Part shown: positions 15,953 to 25,950 of the stretch, piece by piece | Numbering within the stretch: the first letter of the stretch is position 1 | Layout of the letters: each line of letters starts with the position of its first letter | Assembly: GCA_963821885.1 (NCBI GenBank) | Contig: CAWGFN010000002.1 | Span: 62,001-126,000, forward strand | DNA length: 64,000 nt | Origin: Oleiagrimonas sp963821885 | GTDB taxonomy: Bacteria > Pseudomonadota > Gammaproteobacteria > Xanthomonadales > Rhodanobacteraceae | Direction of reading: 5' to 3' | Program-made: the position numbers and the translations under genes | The notes under the pieces: model-generated | The model's database searches: none | What the model saw: the letters and a program-made list of their open reading frames with translations, nothing else | Told to the model about the DNA's origin: nothing

Positions 15953-15979
15953 CTCGGGACTCGGGACTCGGGACTCGGG
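15915..15979 (+). repeat. G-rich heptad array E
   Basis: About nine near-perfect GGGACTC units directly after REP-pair copy 4. It ends about 180 bases before kdsC. Confidence 0.85.
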
Positions 15980-16156
15980 AAAGCGTACGCTTCCTACTCT
16001 GGCACCCAGCGGACGCCGAGATCCCATGTCGTTCCGACGCAGCAAATGCACGGTGGATCCGGCCACCACCGGGATGACGACCACGACGAGCAGGACGCCC
16101 ATCGTCCGGCACCGCCGCTCTGCTAGGATTCCTTCTTTCCCGACCCGCCCTCCGCC

Positions 16157-16705
16157 ATGCCCTTCGACTTCCTGACCGATGTGCCCGAGGACGTCCGCAC
16201 GCGCGCCGCGCGGGTGCGGCTGGTGGCGTTCGATGTCGACGGCACGCTGACCGACGGCCGCCTGTGGTACGGCGCGGACGGCCGCGAGACCAAGGTCTTC
16301 CATGCCCACGACGGACTGGGCATCAAGCGCCTGCACGCGCACGGCATCGAGGTCGCCTTCATCACCGCGCGGGTCAGCCACGCCCTGGCCGAACGCGCCG
16401 GCGACCTCGGCATCGCCCACCTCTACCAGGGACAGGGCAACAAGCGCGAATGCCTCGATGAATTGCTCGATGCGCTGGCACTGGCGCCCGAGCAGGCCGC
16501 CTTCGTCGGCGACGACCTGCCCGACCTGGCGCCGATGCGCCGTGTCGGCCTGGCCGTGGCCGTGGCCAATGCGCACGCGTGGGTGGCCGAGCAGGCACAC
16601 TGGCAGACCCGTCTCGCCGGCGGCCACGGCGCCGCCCGCGAGGTGTGCGACCTGATTCTCGCCGCCCAGGGCAAGTCCGCCGCCGAACACGAGCGCTGGC
16701 TGTGA
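16157..16705 (+). CDS. kdsC: Kdo-8-phosphate phosphatase KdsC (HAD-IIIA)
   Basis: A 182-residue HAD phosphatase. Motif I is FDVDGTLTDG (Asp26/Asp28), motif II lies in AFITARVS and motif III/IV in VGDDLPDLAPM. It releases inorganic phosphate from 3-deoxy-manno-octulosonate-8-phosphate, the step after Kdo-8-P synthase. It has no cap domain, as expected for this tetrameric type. Its stop overlaps the lptC start (GTGA), so it is coupled to the Lpt genes. Confidence 0.94.
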   Translation: MPFDFLTDVPEDVRTRAARVRLVAFDVDGTLTDGRLWYGADGRETKVFHAHDGLGIKRLHAHGIEVAFITARVSHALAERAGDLGIAHLYQGQGNKRECLDELLDALALAPEQAAFVGDDLPDLAPMRRVGLAVAVANAHAWVAEQAHWQTRLAGGHGAAREVCDLILAAQGKSAAEHERWL

Positions 16706-17286
16706 GCACGCGCCGCCTGGTCGCGAGCCTGGTGCTGCTGGCGCTGGCCATCGGCGCCGTGCAGATCCTGGTCTGGTGGCTGCGACCCGACCACGCCAGC
16801 CGCATGCAGGCCGGGCCGCCGCGCTCGGGCTACACGCTGCACCAGTTCACGCTGTTCGGCTATGGCCAGGACGGCCGGCTCAGCTACCGTCTCGACGCGC
16901 CACGCCTGGATCGCCGCGAGGGCGACGATTCGCTGTACCTGAACCAGCCCCGGTTCCTGCTGCCGCCCAAGGCGGGCGCCAGCGGCGAGCCCTGGAACGG
17001 CCACGCCGACTACGGCTGGGTCAGCGGCAAGGGCGACGAGCTCAAGCTGCAGGGCCAGGTCCGGATGCAGCGCCCGGCCGGCGACGACCTGGCCGCGGCG
17101 CGCATCGAGACCAGTGACGTGACCATCTGGCCACGCCAGAGCCGCATCGCCACCGATGCGCACGTGGCGATGTCCCAGGGAACCGCTACGATGACGGGGA
17201 CCGGCATGCGCGCCGATCTCGATACCAAGCATATGGAGCTTCTGCATGACTTCCATGGCACCTTCAAGCCCAGCACGCAACGCTAG
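16702..17286 (+). CDS. lptC: LPS export protein LptC
   Basis: A 194-residue bitopic protein. A single membrane helix (VASLVLLALAIGAVQILVWW) is followed by a periplasmic beta-jellyroll with the LptC-type segment YTLHQFTLFGYGQDGRLSYRLDAPRL. LptC joins the inner-membrane LptBFG transporter to the periplasmic LptA bridge. The GTG at 16702 overlaps the kdsC stop. The reading frame extends upstream but only as a shadow of kdsC. Confidence 0.9.
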   Translation: MSTRRLVASLVLLALAIGAVQILVWWLRPDHASRMQAGPPRSGYTLHQFTLFGYGQDGRLSYRLDAPRLDRREGDDSLYLNQPRFLLPPKAGASGEPWNGHADYGWVSGKGDELKLQGQVRMQRPAGDDLAAARIETSDVTIWPRQSRIATDAHVAMSQGTATMTGTGMRADLDTKHMELLHDFHGTFKPSTQR

Positions 17287-17869
17287 CTTCGGTCGCGCGT
17301 TGCGCATGGTCGCGTTCGCGCTGATCGGCGGCCTGCTGTGCGCTGCCGCCTCGGCCAAGCAGAGCGACCGCTCCCAGGACGTCAAGGTCAGGGGCATCAG
17401 CGTGGACGTGAAATTCCAGGCCAAGGGCGTCAGCCACATCAGGAACGCGGTCATCACCCAGGGCACCCTGGAGGCGAGGGGCGACCTGGCCACGGTCCAT
17501 CTGGACGACCAGTCGGCGGTGAAACGCGTCGTCCTGACCGGTCACGCGCACATCCAGCAGCTCGACGACAACGGCAACCTGATGACGGGCGAGGCCGGGT
17601 CCATCGATTACGACGTGCAGGACGGCATCGCCATCCTGACCGGCGACGCGCACGTCAAGCAGGCCGGCCGCGGAAGCGCCAGCGGGGACAAGCTCACCTA
17701 CGACACCAAGACCAGCATGATGACCGGCCAGGGTTCCAGCGGCCAGGGCGTGGTCCTGACCTTCAAGGCCAGGCAGCCGTCATCGGGTGACCAGCCGGCG
17801 ACCGGCGCCTCGGCCGCCAAACCGGCCACGGCGGCCTCCACCCCGGCCGCGGCCAAGCAAGGGAACTGA
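17246..17869 (+). CDS. lptA: LPS transport periplasmic protein LptA
   Basis: A 207-residue periplasmic protein with an N-terminal signal (MVAFALIGGLLCAAASA after a short leader) and the OstA/LptA repeat strands, for example GTLEARGDLATVHLDDQ and GSIDYDVQDGIAILTGDAHVKQ. It polymerises as the bridge carrying LPS to the outer membrane. The C-terminus has an Ala/Pro/Thr-rich tail after residue ~175. The ATG at 17246 overlaps lptC by 41 bases; ATGs at 17255 and 17306 would also keep the signal segment. Confidence 0.9.
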   Translation: MTSMAPSSPARNASFGRALRMVAFALIGGLLCAAASAKQSDRSQDVKVRGISVDVKFQAKGVSHIRNAVITQGTLEARGDLATVHLDDQSAVKRVVLTGHAHIQQLDDNGNLMTGEAGSIDYDVQDGIAILTGDAHVKQAGRGSASGDKLTYDTKTSMMTGQGSSGQGVVLTFKARQPSSGDQPATGASAAKPATAASTPAAAKQGN

Positions 17870-17876
17870 CCGAGCG

Positions 17877-18596
<720 letters not shown>

Positions 18597-18699
18597 GGTC
18601 CGGTTCGCCAAAAGCGTCCCCCGTAGCCCTTTCGCACTCTGGTCGGGACCCCTGCATGGGGTTAGGATGGAATCGACCCATCAGGCCCCATTTCGACGG

Positions 18700-20136
18700 A
18701 TGAAACCCGGGCTCCAGCTACGCATCAACCAGCAGCTCGCGCTGACACCCCAACTGCAACAGGCCATCCGCCTGCTGCAGCTCTCCCAGCTGGAACTGGA
18801 GACCGAGCTGCGCCAGCTGACCGAAAGCAACCCGCTGCTGGAATTCGCCGAGGACAGCGAGGAGGCCACGCTGGACGCGGACGGCCAGCCGCAGGAAGCC
18901 GAAGCCCCGGCGCCCGAGCCCGAGCGCGACGAAGAGGCATGGGACAACGCGCCGGCGGACCTGAGCGAGAACTTTGCCGGCGGCGGCGGCACGCGCATCA
19001 ACGGCAGCGGTGGCGGCGACGACGAGGATTTCGAGCCGCAGAGAGCCGCCCCGGAAGGGCTTCGCGAACACCTGACCTGGCAGCTCAACCTCGAATCGCT
19101 GGACCCGCGCGAACACGCCATCGCCCTGGCCATCATCGATGCCCTGGACGACGACGGCTACCTGCACGAGGGCCTGGCCCCGGTCCAGGCCGCCCTGCCC
19201 GCCGGACTGGGCATCGACGAGGCCGAAATCGAGACCGTGCGCCGCCGCCTGCAGCGGCTGGATCCCACCGGCGTGGCCAGCCTGGACCTGCGCGATTGCC
19301 TCCTGGCGCAACTGCAGCAGCTCGAACCCGACACGCCGCACCTGCAGCTGGCCTGCGGCATCGTCGAGACCGGCCTGGACCTGCTGGCCAAGAATGACCT
19401 CAAGCGCCTGGCCGGCAAGTTGCGGGCCGCCATCGAGGACATCGCCGAGGCCAGCGCGCTGATCCGCAGCCTCGATCCGAGGCCCGGCGCCGCCCTGGAC
19501 CCGACGCCGGTCGAGTACGTCACCCCCGACGCCTACGCCTGGCGCGACGGCACGCGCTGGCGCGTCAGCCTGAGTCCGGACACCCAGCCGCGCCTGGGCC
19601 TCAACCAGCACTACTGCAGCCTGATCAAGCAGGCCTCGCGCGAGGACGCCGCCTACCTGCGCGGGCGCATGCAGGAGGCGCGCTGGCTGCTCAAGAGCCT
19701 GCAATCGCGCGCCGAGACCATCCTCAAGGTGGCCGAGGCCATCGTGCGCCGGCAGAGCGCGTTCCTCGACTACGGCCCGGAGGCCATGCGCCCACTGGTG
19801 TTGCGCGAGGTCGCCGAACAGGTCGGCATGCACGAATCGACCATCTCGCGGGTGACCACGCGCAAGTACCTGCACACGCCGCGCGGCACCTTCGAATTCA
19901 AGTACTTCTTCTCCTCCGGCGTGTCCACCGACACCGGCGGCAGCGCCTCGGCCACGGCCATCCAGGCGATGCTGCGCAAGCTGGTGGACGAGGAGGACGC
20001 GCGACACCCGCTGTCGGACAAGGCGCTGGCGGAAATGCTGCACGAGCGCGGCATCCAGGTGGCCCGGCGCACCGTGGCCAAGTACCGCGAGCAATTGCGC
20101 ATCCCGCCGTCCAATGAACGCCAGCGAATCAACTGA
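18700..20136 (+). CDS. rpoN: RNA polymerase sigma-54 factor RpoN
   Basis: A 478-residue sigma-54. Region I is the Gln/Leu-rich NQQLALTPQLQQAIRLLQLS at the N-terminus, followed by an acidic region II, the core-binding domain, the helix-turn-helix region (VGMHESTISRVTTRKY) and the RpoN box ARRTVAKYRE near the C-terminus. An ATG at 18667 would add eleven residues; 18700 is preferred because region I usually begins at MKPGLQLR. It directs transcription from -24/-12 promoters and needs enhancer-binding activators. Two such promoter matches precede the pilin genes in this window. Confidence 0.94.
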   Translation: MKPGLQLRINQQLALTPQLQQAIRLLQLSQLELETELRQLTESNPLLEFAEDSEEATLDADGQPQEAEAPAPEPERDEEAWDNAPADLSENFAGGGGTRINGSGGGDDEDFEPQRAAPEGLREHLTWQLNLESLDPREHAIALAIIDALDDDGYLHEGLAPVQAALPAGLGIDEAEIETVRRRLQRLDPTGVASLDLRDCLLAQLQQLEPDTPHLQLACGIVETGLDLLAKNDLKRLAGKLRAAIEDIAEASALIRSLDPRPGAALDPTPVEYVTPDAYAWRDGTRWRVSLSPDTQPRLGLNQHYCSLIKQASREDAAYLRGRMQEARWLLKSLQSRAETILKVAEAIVRRQSAFLDYGPEAMRPLVLREVAEQVGMHESTISRVTTRKYLHTPRGTFEFKYFFSSGVSTDTGGSASATAIQAMLRKLVDEEDARHPLSDKALAEMLHERGIQVARRTVAKYREQLRIPPSNERQRIN

Positions 20137-20349
20137 TCAAGGCCGGGGAACCTTGCCTGCACGAAAATCGTCCCAATCCTGGAAACCGAAGGAGGCGCAA
20201 ACGACCACCGACCCGGCCACCCGCCCGCAACGCGTCCGACGCCTGCGACCGGCATGAAGCCGCGGATGGCCCACGCGAAGGACCGCCACGACCGGCACGT
20301 TCCGGCTCCCCCATGCACAAGGTGCTCCACCCTCTCCAAGGAGGCGACC

Positions 20350-20670
20350 ATGCAAGTCCAACTCAGCGGCCACCAGATCGACATCACCCCGGCATTGCGC
20401 GACCACCTCAACTCCAAGCTCGATCGCCTCACGCGCCATTTCGACAACATCACCTCGCTCAACGTGGTCCTGAGCGTCGACAAGCTCGAACAACGGGCCG
20501 AAGGCACGGTCAACGCCGCCGGTGCCACGGTCCACGCCGAAGCCACGGACGCCGACATGTATGCCTCGATCGACGCGCTCATCGACAAGCTCGTCGCGCA
20601 ACTGCGCAAGCACAAGGAAAAACTCACCGACCATCATCGCGCCGAGGTCCGCCAGCAGCGGGCCAGCTGA
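20350..20670 (+). CDS. hpf: Ribosome hibernation-promoting factor HPF
   Basis: A 106-residue short HPF/YfiA family protein (MQVQLSGHQIDITPALRDHL; later DMYASIDALIDKLVAQLRKHKEK). It binds the 30S subunit and promotes inactive ribosome dimers in stationary phase. The start at 20350 has a strong AAGGAGG seven bases upstream. The 213 bases between rpoN and hpf hold no gene seen by eye. The location after rpoN is conserved across proteobacteria. Confidence 0.93.
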   Translation: MQVQLSGHQIDITPALRDHLNSKLDRLTRHFDNITSLNVVLSVDKLEQRAEGTVNAAGATVHAEATDADMYASIDALIDKLVAQLRKHKEKLTDHHRAEVRQQRAS

Positions 20671-20772
20671 CCGGGCGCCTTCCGGGCCCGGCCGCGGCGG
20701 CCGGGCCCGATGCATCGGGCGGGCGACGCAACCCGCGCGAACTGGCACAATGAAGCCATCTGCGAACACCGG

Positions 20773-21732
20773 ATGGCGCGCGTGGAACCCCTGACCGCCC
20801 GACAACTCTTCGACGAAGTGCAGGAGCGCATGGCGCTGCGCTGGGTCGCCGGCCTGCGCGGCGAATCGCGCGCCTTCGAAAGCACGCGCACGCAGTCGCG
20901 CCGCCCCTCGCTGGTGGGCTATCTCAACATCATCTATGCCAACAAGGTGCAGATCATAGGCACCGAGGAGTTGCGCTACCTCGATGGCCTGGATTCGCGC
21001 CAGCGCTGGGAAACCCTGCAGAAGATCATCGCCAACGCGCCCATCGCGCTGATCATCAGCAAGGACCAGAGCGTGCCCTCGGATCTGCGCGAGGCGGCCG
21101 AGGAATCGGACACCCCGCTGTGGCTGAGCAGCAAGCGCGGCCATGAACTGCTGACCTGGCTGCAATACCACCTGGCCCGCTCCCTGGCACGCTCGTTGAC
21201 CCTGCACGGGGTGTTCATGGAGGTCTATTCGATCGGCGTGCTGATCACCGGCGAACCCGGATCGGGCAAGAGCGAGCTGGCGCTGGAACTGGTCACCCGC
21301 GGGCACCGGCTGGTCGCCGACGACGCCACCGATTTCACCCTGATCGCGCCCGACGTCATCGATGGCGCCTGCCCGCCACTGCTGCGCGACCTGCTCGAGG
21401 TGCGCGGCCTGGGCGTGCTCAACGTGCGCGAGATGTTCGGCCACACGGCGGTCAAGCCGTCCAAGTACCTGCGCCTGATCGTGCACCTCAAGCCGATGCG
21501 CGAGGGCGAGGAGGCCGATGCCATGACCCGCATCACCGGCGACGTCAGCCACCAGGACATCATGGACGTGAGGATCCCCAAGCTGACCATCCCGGTCGCG
21601 CCCGGCCGCAACCTGGCGGTCCTGGTCGAGGCCGCGGTGCGCAGCCACATGCTCAAGAGCCAGGGCATCGATCCCGCGCAGACCTTCATGGACCGCCAGG
21701 CCCATCAACTGCGCCACATGCCACCCTGGTAG
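20773..21732 (+). CDS. hprK: HPr kinase/phosphorylase HprK
   Basis: A 319-residue bifunctional enzyme. The C-terminal domain has the P-loop GEPGSGKS (160-167), the catalytic His in LTLHGV (H145) and the family signature LEVRGLGVLNV (208-218). It phosphorylates and dephosphorylates HPr on Ser46, a serine present in the HPr encoded downstream. In enterobacteria this position in the rpoN locus is taken by ptsN (EIIA-Ntr); here hprK replaces it, as in xanthomonads and betaproteobacteria. The start at 20773 gives the normal family length. Confidence 0.94.
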   Translation: MARVEPLTARQLFDEVQERMALRWVAGLRGESRAFESTRTQSRRPSLVGYLNIIYANKVQIIGTEELRYLDGLDSRQRWETLQKIIANAPIALIISKDQSVPSDLREAAEESDTPLWLSSKRGHELLTWLQYHLARSLARSLTLHGVFMEVYSIGVLITGEPGSGKSELALELVTRGHRLVADDATDFTLIAPDVIDGACPPLLRDLLEVRGLGVLNVREMFGHTAVKPSKYLRLIVHLKPMREGEEADAMTRITGDVSHQDIMDVRIPKLTIPVAPGRNLAVLVEAAVRSHMLKSQGIDPAQTFMDRQAHQLRHMPPW

Positions 21733-21741
21733 GACCCGGCC

Positions 21742-22626
21742 ATGACCCCACCCGATACCGAAAACGCCGAAGTCCACCTGGTCGTCCTGACCGGCATGTC
21801 CGGCAGCGGCCGCACCGTGGCCCTGCGCGCGATGGAGGACCTCAACTTCTACTGCGTGGACAACCTGCCCGCGCCTTTGCTGACCCAGCTGGTCAAGGCG
21901 GTAGGCCGCGACCCGAAGAGTCGCAACACGCGCATCGCCGTGGGCATCGACGTGCGCAGCGAAGACCTGGACCGCATGCCCGGCATGCTGTCGGAACTTG
22001 CCGCGACCGGCGTGCACGTGCACCTGGTCTTCGTCGAGAGCCGCGACGAGGTCCTGCTCAAGCGCTATTCGGAGACCCGCCGGCGCCACCCGCTCTCGGC
22101 CAGCGGACTGTCGCTGGCCGACGCCATCGCCCGCGAGCGCAAGCTGCTGCGTCCACTGATGTCGATCGCCGAGCACGTGATCGACACCAGCGACCTCAAC
22201 GTGCACCAGCTGCGGCGCATGATCGCCACCGAGTTCGCCGCCGCCACCGAAGGCATGACGCTGCTGTTCGAGTCGTTCGCCTACAAGCGCGGCCTGCCGC
22301 TGGACGCGGACTTCGTGTTCGACGCCCGCGGCCTGCCCAATCCGCACTGGGACCGCACCCTGCGACCGCTGTCGGGCAAGGACCAGCCGGTGCGCGAATT
22401 CCTCGAATCGCAACCGATGGTCGGCGAGTTCCTCGACGACATCACCCGTTTCCTGGACACCTGGCTGCCGCGGTTCGAGCACGCCGACCGCAGTTACGTG
22501 ACCGTGTCGATCGGCTGCACCGGTGGACGCCATCGCTCCGTGTACCTGGCCGAACGCCTCAGCGAACACTTCCGCAAGGACCGCCACGAGGTACTCACCT
22601 TCCACCGCGAGCTGGACGGATCATGA
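21742..22626 (+). CDS. rapZ: RNase adapter protein RapZ
   Basis: A 294-residue protein with an N-terminal P-loop variant GMSGSGRT (18-25), then AMEDLNFYCVDNLP, and the C-terminal domain signature SIGCTGGRHRSVYLAERL. In E. coli RapZ binds glucosamine-6-phosphate and guides RNase E to the small RNA GlmZ. The P-loop has Arg-Thr where Lys-Ser is usual, so nucleotide binding may differ. It overlaps the EIIA start by four bases (ATGA). Confidence 0.93.
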   Translation: MTPPDTENAEVHLVVLTGMSGSGRTVALRAMEDLNFYCVDNLPAPLLTQLVKAVGRDPKSRNTRIAVGIDVRSEDLDRMPGMLSELAATGVHVHLVFVESRDEVLLKRYSETRRRHPLSASGLSLADAIARERKLLRPLMSIAEHVIDTSDLNVHQLRRMIATEFAAATEGMTLLFESFAYKRGLPLDADFVFDARGLPNPHWDRTLRPLSGKDQPVREFLESQPMVGEFLDDITRFLDTWLPRFEHADRSYVTVSIGCTGGRHRSVYLAERLSEHFRKDRHEVLTFHRELDGS

Positions 22627-23015
22627 GCATCGGGGTTCTGCTGATGACCCACGAAGGCGTGGGCAAGGCGTTGATCGCCGCGGCCCGCCACGTGATGCCG
22701 CAGCTGCCGCTGAAGGTGGCGGCGATGGAAGTGCCGGCCGACGCCGACGTCTCGGCCATGCGCGAGGCAGGCAGCAGCCACCTGCGCGACCTGGACGACG
22801 GCGAGGGCGTGCTGGTGCTCTCGGACCTGTATGGCGCCACCCCGTGCAACATCGGACTGTCGATGTGCGACCTGGGCGCGCACGTGCATTGCGTGTCCGG
22901 CCTCAACCTGCCCATGCTGCTGCGGGTGATGAACTACGCCGACAAACCCCTGGCCGAACTGGCCGAGATCGCCGCCAGCGGCGGCCGCCGAGGAATCTTC
23001 ATCGACCATGCTTGA
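22623..23015 (+). CDS. PTS EIIA component, mannose family
   Basis: A 130-residue single-domain EIIA of the mannose (ManX) type. The phosphorylated histidine is His10 (LLMTHEGVG), and the family segment LSDLYGATPCNI is present. No EIIB, EIIC or EIID is encoded in the window, so it probably acts as a regulatory phosphoryl acceptor from HPr. Overlaps rapZ at its start and HPr at its end. Confidence 0.92.
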   Translation: MSIGVLLMTHEGVGKALIAAARHVMPQLPLKVAAMEVPADADVSAMREAGSSHLRDLDDGEGVLVLSDLYGATPCNIGLSMCDLGAHVHCVSGLNLPMLLRVMNYADKPLAELAEIAASGGRRGIFIDHA

Positions 23016-23277
23016 AACGGACATCGTCATTTCCAACCGCCTGGGCCTGCATGCGCGGGCGTCGGCCAAGCTGGTGCAGCTGGTCAACGGCTTCAAGTCC
23101 TCGGTGATGCTGGTCGGCAACGGTCGCGAGGTCAACGCCAAATCCATCATGGGCGTGATGATGCTGGCCGCCGGACTGGGCAGCACGGTGACCGTGCGCG
23201 CCGACGGGCCCGACGAGCAGTCGGCCCTGGACGCCGTGGTCGATCTGTTCGACCGCAAGTTCGACGAGGGTGGCTGA
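23008..23277 (+). CDS. Phosphocarrier protein HPr
   Basis: An 89-residue HPr. His15 in NRLGLHARASAK accepts phosphate from enzyme I, and Ser46 in NAKSIMGVMML is the site for HprK. Both regulatory inputs are therefore encoded side by side. It overlaps the EIIA gene by eight bases. Confidence 0.95.
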   Translation: MLETDIVISNRLGLHARASAKLVQLVNGFKSSVMLVGNGREVNAKSIMGVMMLAAGLGSTVTVRADGPDEQSALDAVVDLFDRKFDEGG

Positions 23278-23332
23278 TGGACGCCTTCGCGTATCCGTCC
23301 GCAATGTTCCGCGCGCGCCACGGAGGCGGCGC

Positions 23333-25078
23333 ATGAGGGCCGTGCTGTCCGGCACTCCCGCCGCCCGCGGCATGGCGCTGGGCCGGGCGCGGCTGGCCCG
23401 TCCCAGCCGCATGCACGTGGACAACCGGCCGCTGGACGATCACGAGATCGAACCCGAGATCGAGCGCCTGCACGCCGCCATCGACACCGCGCGCCGCGAA
23501 CTGAACGAGCTGCGCGAGAAGCTGCATGGCGCCCTGGCACGCGACGTCGGCGAGTTCATCGACGCCCACAGCCTGCTGCTCGAGGATCCGGAACTGATCC
23601 ACGGCCTCGACGACATGATCCGCAAGGGCCGCTTCCGCGCCAGTGCGGCGCTCAAGGCGCAGGCGGACAAGCTCGGCGCCGTGTTCGAGGCCATGGACGA
23701 CCCGTACCTGCGCAGCCGCCGCGAGGATATCGACCAGGTGATCGGCCGCGTGATGACGGTGCTCTCGCGCCAGGCCAGCACCGAGGAGCGCAAGCTCGCC
23801 GCGCGCGTCGGCGAGGTGCTGGTCGCCGACACCATCGCGCCCGGCGACATGGCGCACCTGGCCGGCCACGGCCTGCTCGGCGTGATCGCCTCGGGCGGCA
23901 GCGTGTATTCGCACAGCGCCATCCTCGCCCGCAGCCTGAACCTGCCGATGCTGGTGTCCACCAGCGACGCGCTGTCGAGCATCGGCGACGAGGACCTGGT
24001 GCTGCTCGACGCCGAAACCGGCGAGGTGGTGGTCCATCCCACCGCCCAGGATCTCAGCCGCTACCGCAACTGGCAGCGCGAGGCCGTGCGCGAGGGGCGT
24101 CGCCTGGCGGCCCTGGCCAAGCAACCCACGCGCACCCGCGACGGCGTGGACATCCGCCTGTTCGCCAACGCCGAGCAACCCTCCGACGTGGCCCAGTCGC
24201 GCACCTTCGGCGCCAGCGGCATCGGCCTGTACCGCACCGAGTTCCTGTTCCTGCGCAGCAAGGGTCTGCCCAGCGAGGACGATCAGTTCCAGGCCTATCG
24301 CGACCTGGTCCTTGGCATGGGCGGCCTGCCCTGCACCATCCGCACCCTGGACCTGGGCGCGGACAAGGCCGACAACGCCGGCCTGACCCTGCGCATGGAG
24401 GAGAACCCGGCCCTTGGCGTGCGCGGCGTGCGCCTGTCGCTGCGCTACCCGGCGGTCCTGGCCACCCAGCTGCGCGCGATCCTGCGCGCCGCCAGCTACG
24501 GCCCGGTGCGCATCCTGGTGCCGATGGTCACCACCTGCGACGAGATCCAGGCGGTGCGTTCGCTTCTGCAGATGTGCGCCAACGAGCTTCGCGAGGCCGG
24601 GCATGCCCTGGGCGAGACGCCCGAACTGGGCGCCATGATCGAGGTGCCGGCCGCGGCCATCGGCGCGCATACGCTGATCCAGGAGGTCGACTTCTTCGCC
24701 ATCGGCACCAACGACCTGACCCAGTACGTGCTGGCCGCCGATCGCAACAACGACGCGCTGGGCTCGCTGTACGATCCGCTGCAACCGGCGCTGCTGCGCC
24801 TGATCGCGAGGGTCATCGGCGTCGGCCGGCGTGCCGGCAAGCCGGTCAGCCTGTGCGGCGAGATGGCCGGCGACCCGATGCTGACCCCGCTGCTGCTGGC
24901 GCTGGGCCTGACCGACTTCAGCATGCACCCCACGCAGATGCTGGAAGTGCGCGACCGCATCGCCGGACTGGAGCGCGCGCACCTGCGTGGCCTGGCGCCA
25001 CAACTGCTGCGCGCGCGTTCGAGCCAGGACGTGGCTACCCTGCTGGACGGCTTCGACCCGCCGCTTCCATCGCCCTGA
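23333..25078 (+). CDS. ptsI: Phosphoenolpyruvate-protein phosphotransferase (PTS enzyme I)
   Basis: A 581-residue enzyme I. The phosphorylated His194 lies in GGSVYSHSAILARSLNLP, and the C-terminal PEP-binding half has FFAIGTNDLTQYVLAADR and the active cysteine in VSLCGEMAGDP. It has no N-terminal GAF domain, so it is the ptsI rather than the ptsP type. The ATG at 23333 has GGAGG upstream; the longer frame from 23270 is not supported. It ends convergently with the LysR regulator, overlapping by 44 bases. Confidence 0.94.
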   Translation: MRAVLSGTPAARGMALGRARLARPSRMHVDNRPLDDHEIEPEIERLHAAIDTARRELNELREKLHGALARDVGEFIDAHSLLLEDPELIHGLDDMIRKGRFRASAALKAQADKLGAVFEAMDDPYLRSRREDIDQVIGRVMTVLSRQASTEERKLAARVGEVLVADTIAPGDMAHLAGHGLLGVIASGGSVYSHSAILARSLNLPMLVSTSDALSSIGDEDLVLLDAETGEVVVHPTAQDLSRYRNWQREAVREGRRLAALAKQPTRTRDGVDIRLFANAEQPSDVAQSRTFGASGIGLYRTEFLFLRSKGLPSEDDQFQAYRDLVLGMGGLPCTIRTLDLGADKADNAGLTLRMEENPALGVRGVRLSLRYPAVLATQLRAILRAASYGPVRILVPMVTTCDEIQAVRSLLQMCANELREAGHALGETPELGAMIEVPAAAIGAHTLIQEVDFFAIGTNDLTQYVLAADRNNDALGSLYDPLQPALLRLIARVIGVGRRAGKPVSLCGEMAGDPMLTPLLLALGLTDFSMHPTQMLEVRDRIAGLERAHLRGLAPQLLRARSSQDVATLLDGFDPPLPSP

Positions 25079-25944
25079 GGAAGGCATCCATCACGGGTCC
25101 GCGATAGCGGGACCGGTGAATCACCACCGACAACTGGCGGCGCAACGCCAGGAACGGCGCGGACAGCACCGCGACACGCCCGGCGGCCACCGCGTCGCCC
25201 AGCGCCAGGCGCGGCAGCAGCGCCAGGCCCAGTCCGGCCGCGACAGCCTGCTTGATGGCCTCGACCTGGCCCAGCTCCAGCACCACGCGCGCCGACGGCA
25301 CCTGCGCCAGCACGCGCTCGCTGTGCGCGCGCATGGCCGAACCCGGCTCGCGCACGATCCACGCCGATCCGGCCAGGTCGCGCATCGTCAGTCGCCGCTT
25401 GCCGGCCAGCGGATGGTCCGGGCGCGCGCAAAGGGCCAGCGTGTCCTCCCGCCACGGCAGGGCCTCGAGCTGCCGATGGCCCACCGGTCCCTCCACCACG
25501 CCCAGATCCAGCACGTGCCGCAGCACCTCGTCGACGATGGCGTCGGTGTTGGCCACGCGCAGTTGCACGCTGACGGCCGGGTGCGCGGCGACGAAATCGC
25601 CCAGCAGGTCGCCCACCAGGTAGTTGCCCACGGTGTTGCTGGCGCCCAGCCGCAGTTCACCGGCCAGTTCGCCGGCATCGCTGCGCGCGCGGTCCTGCAG
25701 CGCCTGCATGCGTTCGAGGATGTCCTGCGCCAGCGGCAGCAGTTCGCGACCACGCGCGCTGAGGTGCAGGCGACCGCGCTCGCGATCGAACAGCTGGCAC
25801 CTCCAGCTGACGCTCCAGCTCGGCCAGGGCCATGCTCAACGCGGGCTGGGTCAGGTGCAGCGCCTGCGCCGCGCGACGCACGCTGCCGTGACCGGCCACG
25901 GCGAGGAAGGCCTGGAGCTGGCGCGGGGAATAGGAGATCATCAT
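25035..25944 (-). pseudogene. LysR-family regulator, frameshifted
   Basis: A LysR-type regulator split between two frames. The N-terminal helix-turn-helix part (RQLQAFLAVAGHGSVRRAAQ) starts at 25944. The frame is lost after LERQLEV; the expected continuation QLFDRERGRLHLSARGRE is present in the next frame, as is the whole substrate-binding domain to 25035. One extra C at 25796/25797 accounts for the break: removing it gives a normal protein of 302 residues. This may be a real mutation or a base-calling error. It is divergent from the YeiH-type gene, the usual arrangement for a LysR activator and its target. Confidence 0.85.
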
Positions 25945-25950
25945 GTTTTC

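Noticed and set aside
15412..16175. Repeat-peptide open frames between kdsD and kdsC
   Set aside because: Same 7-base-period effect; both strands and all frames show it.
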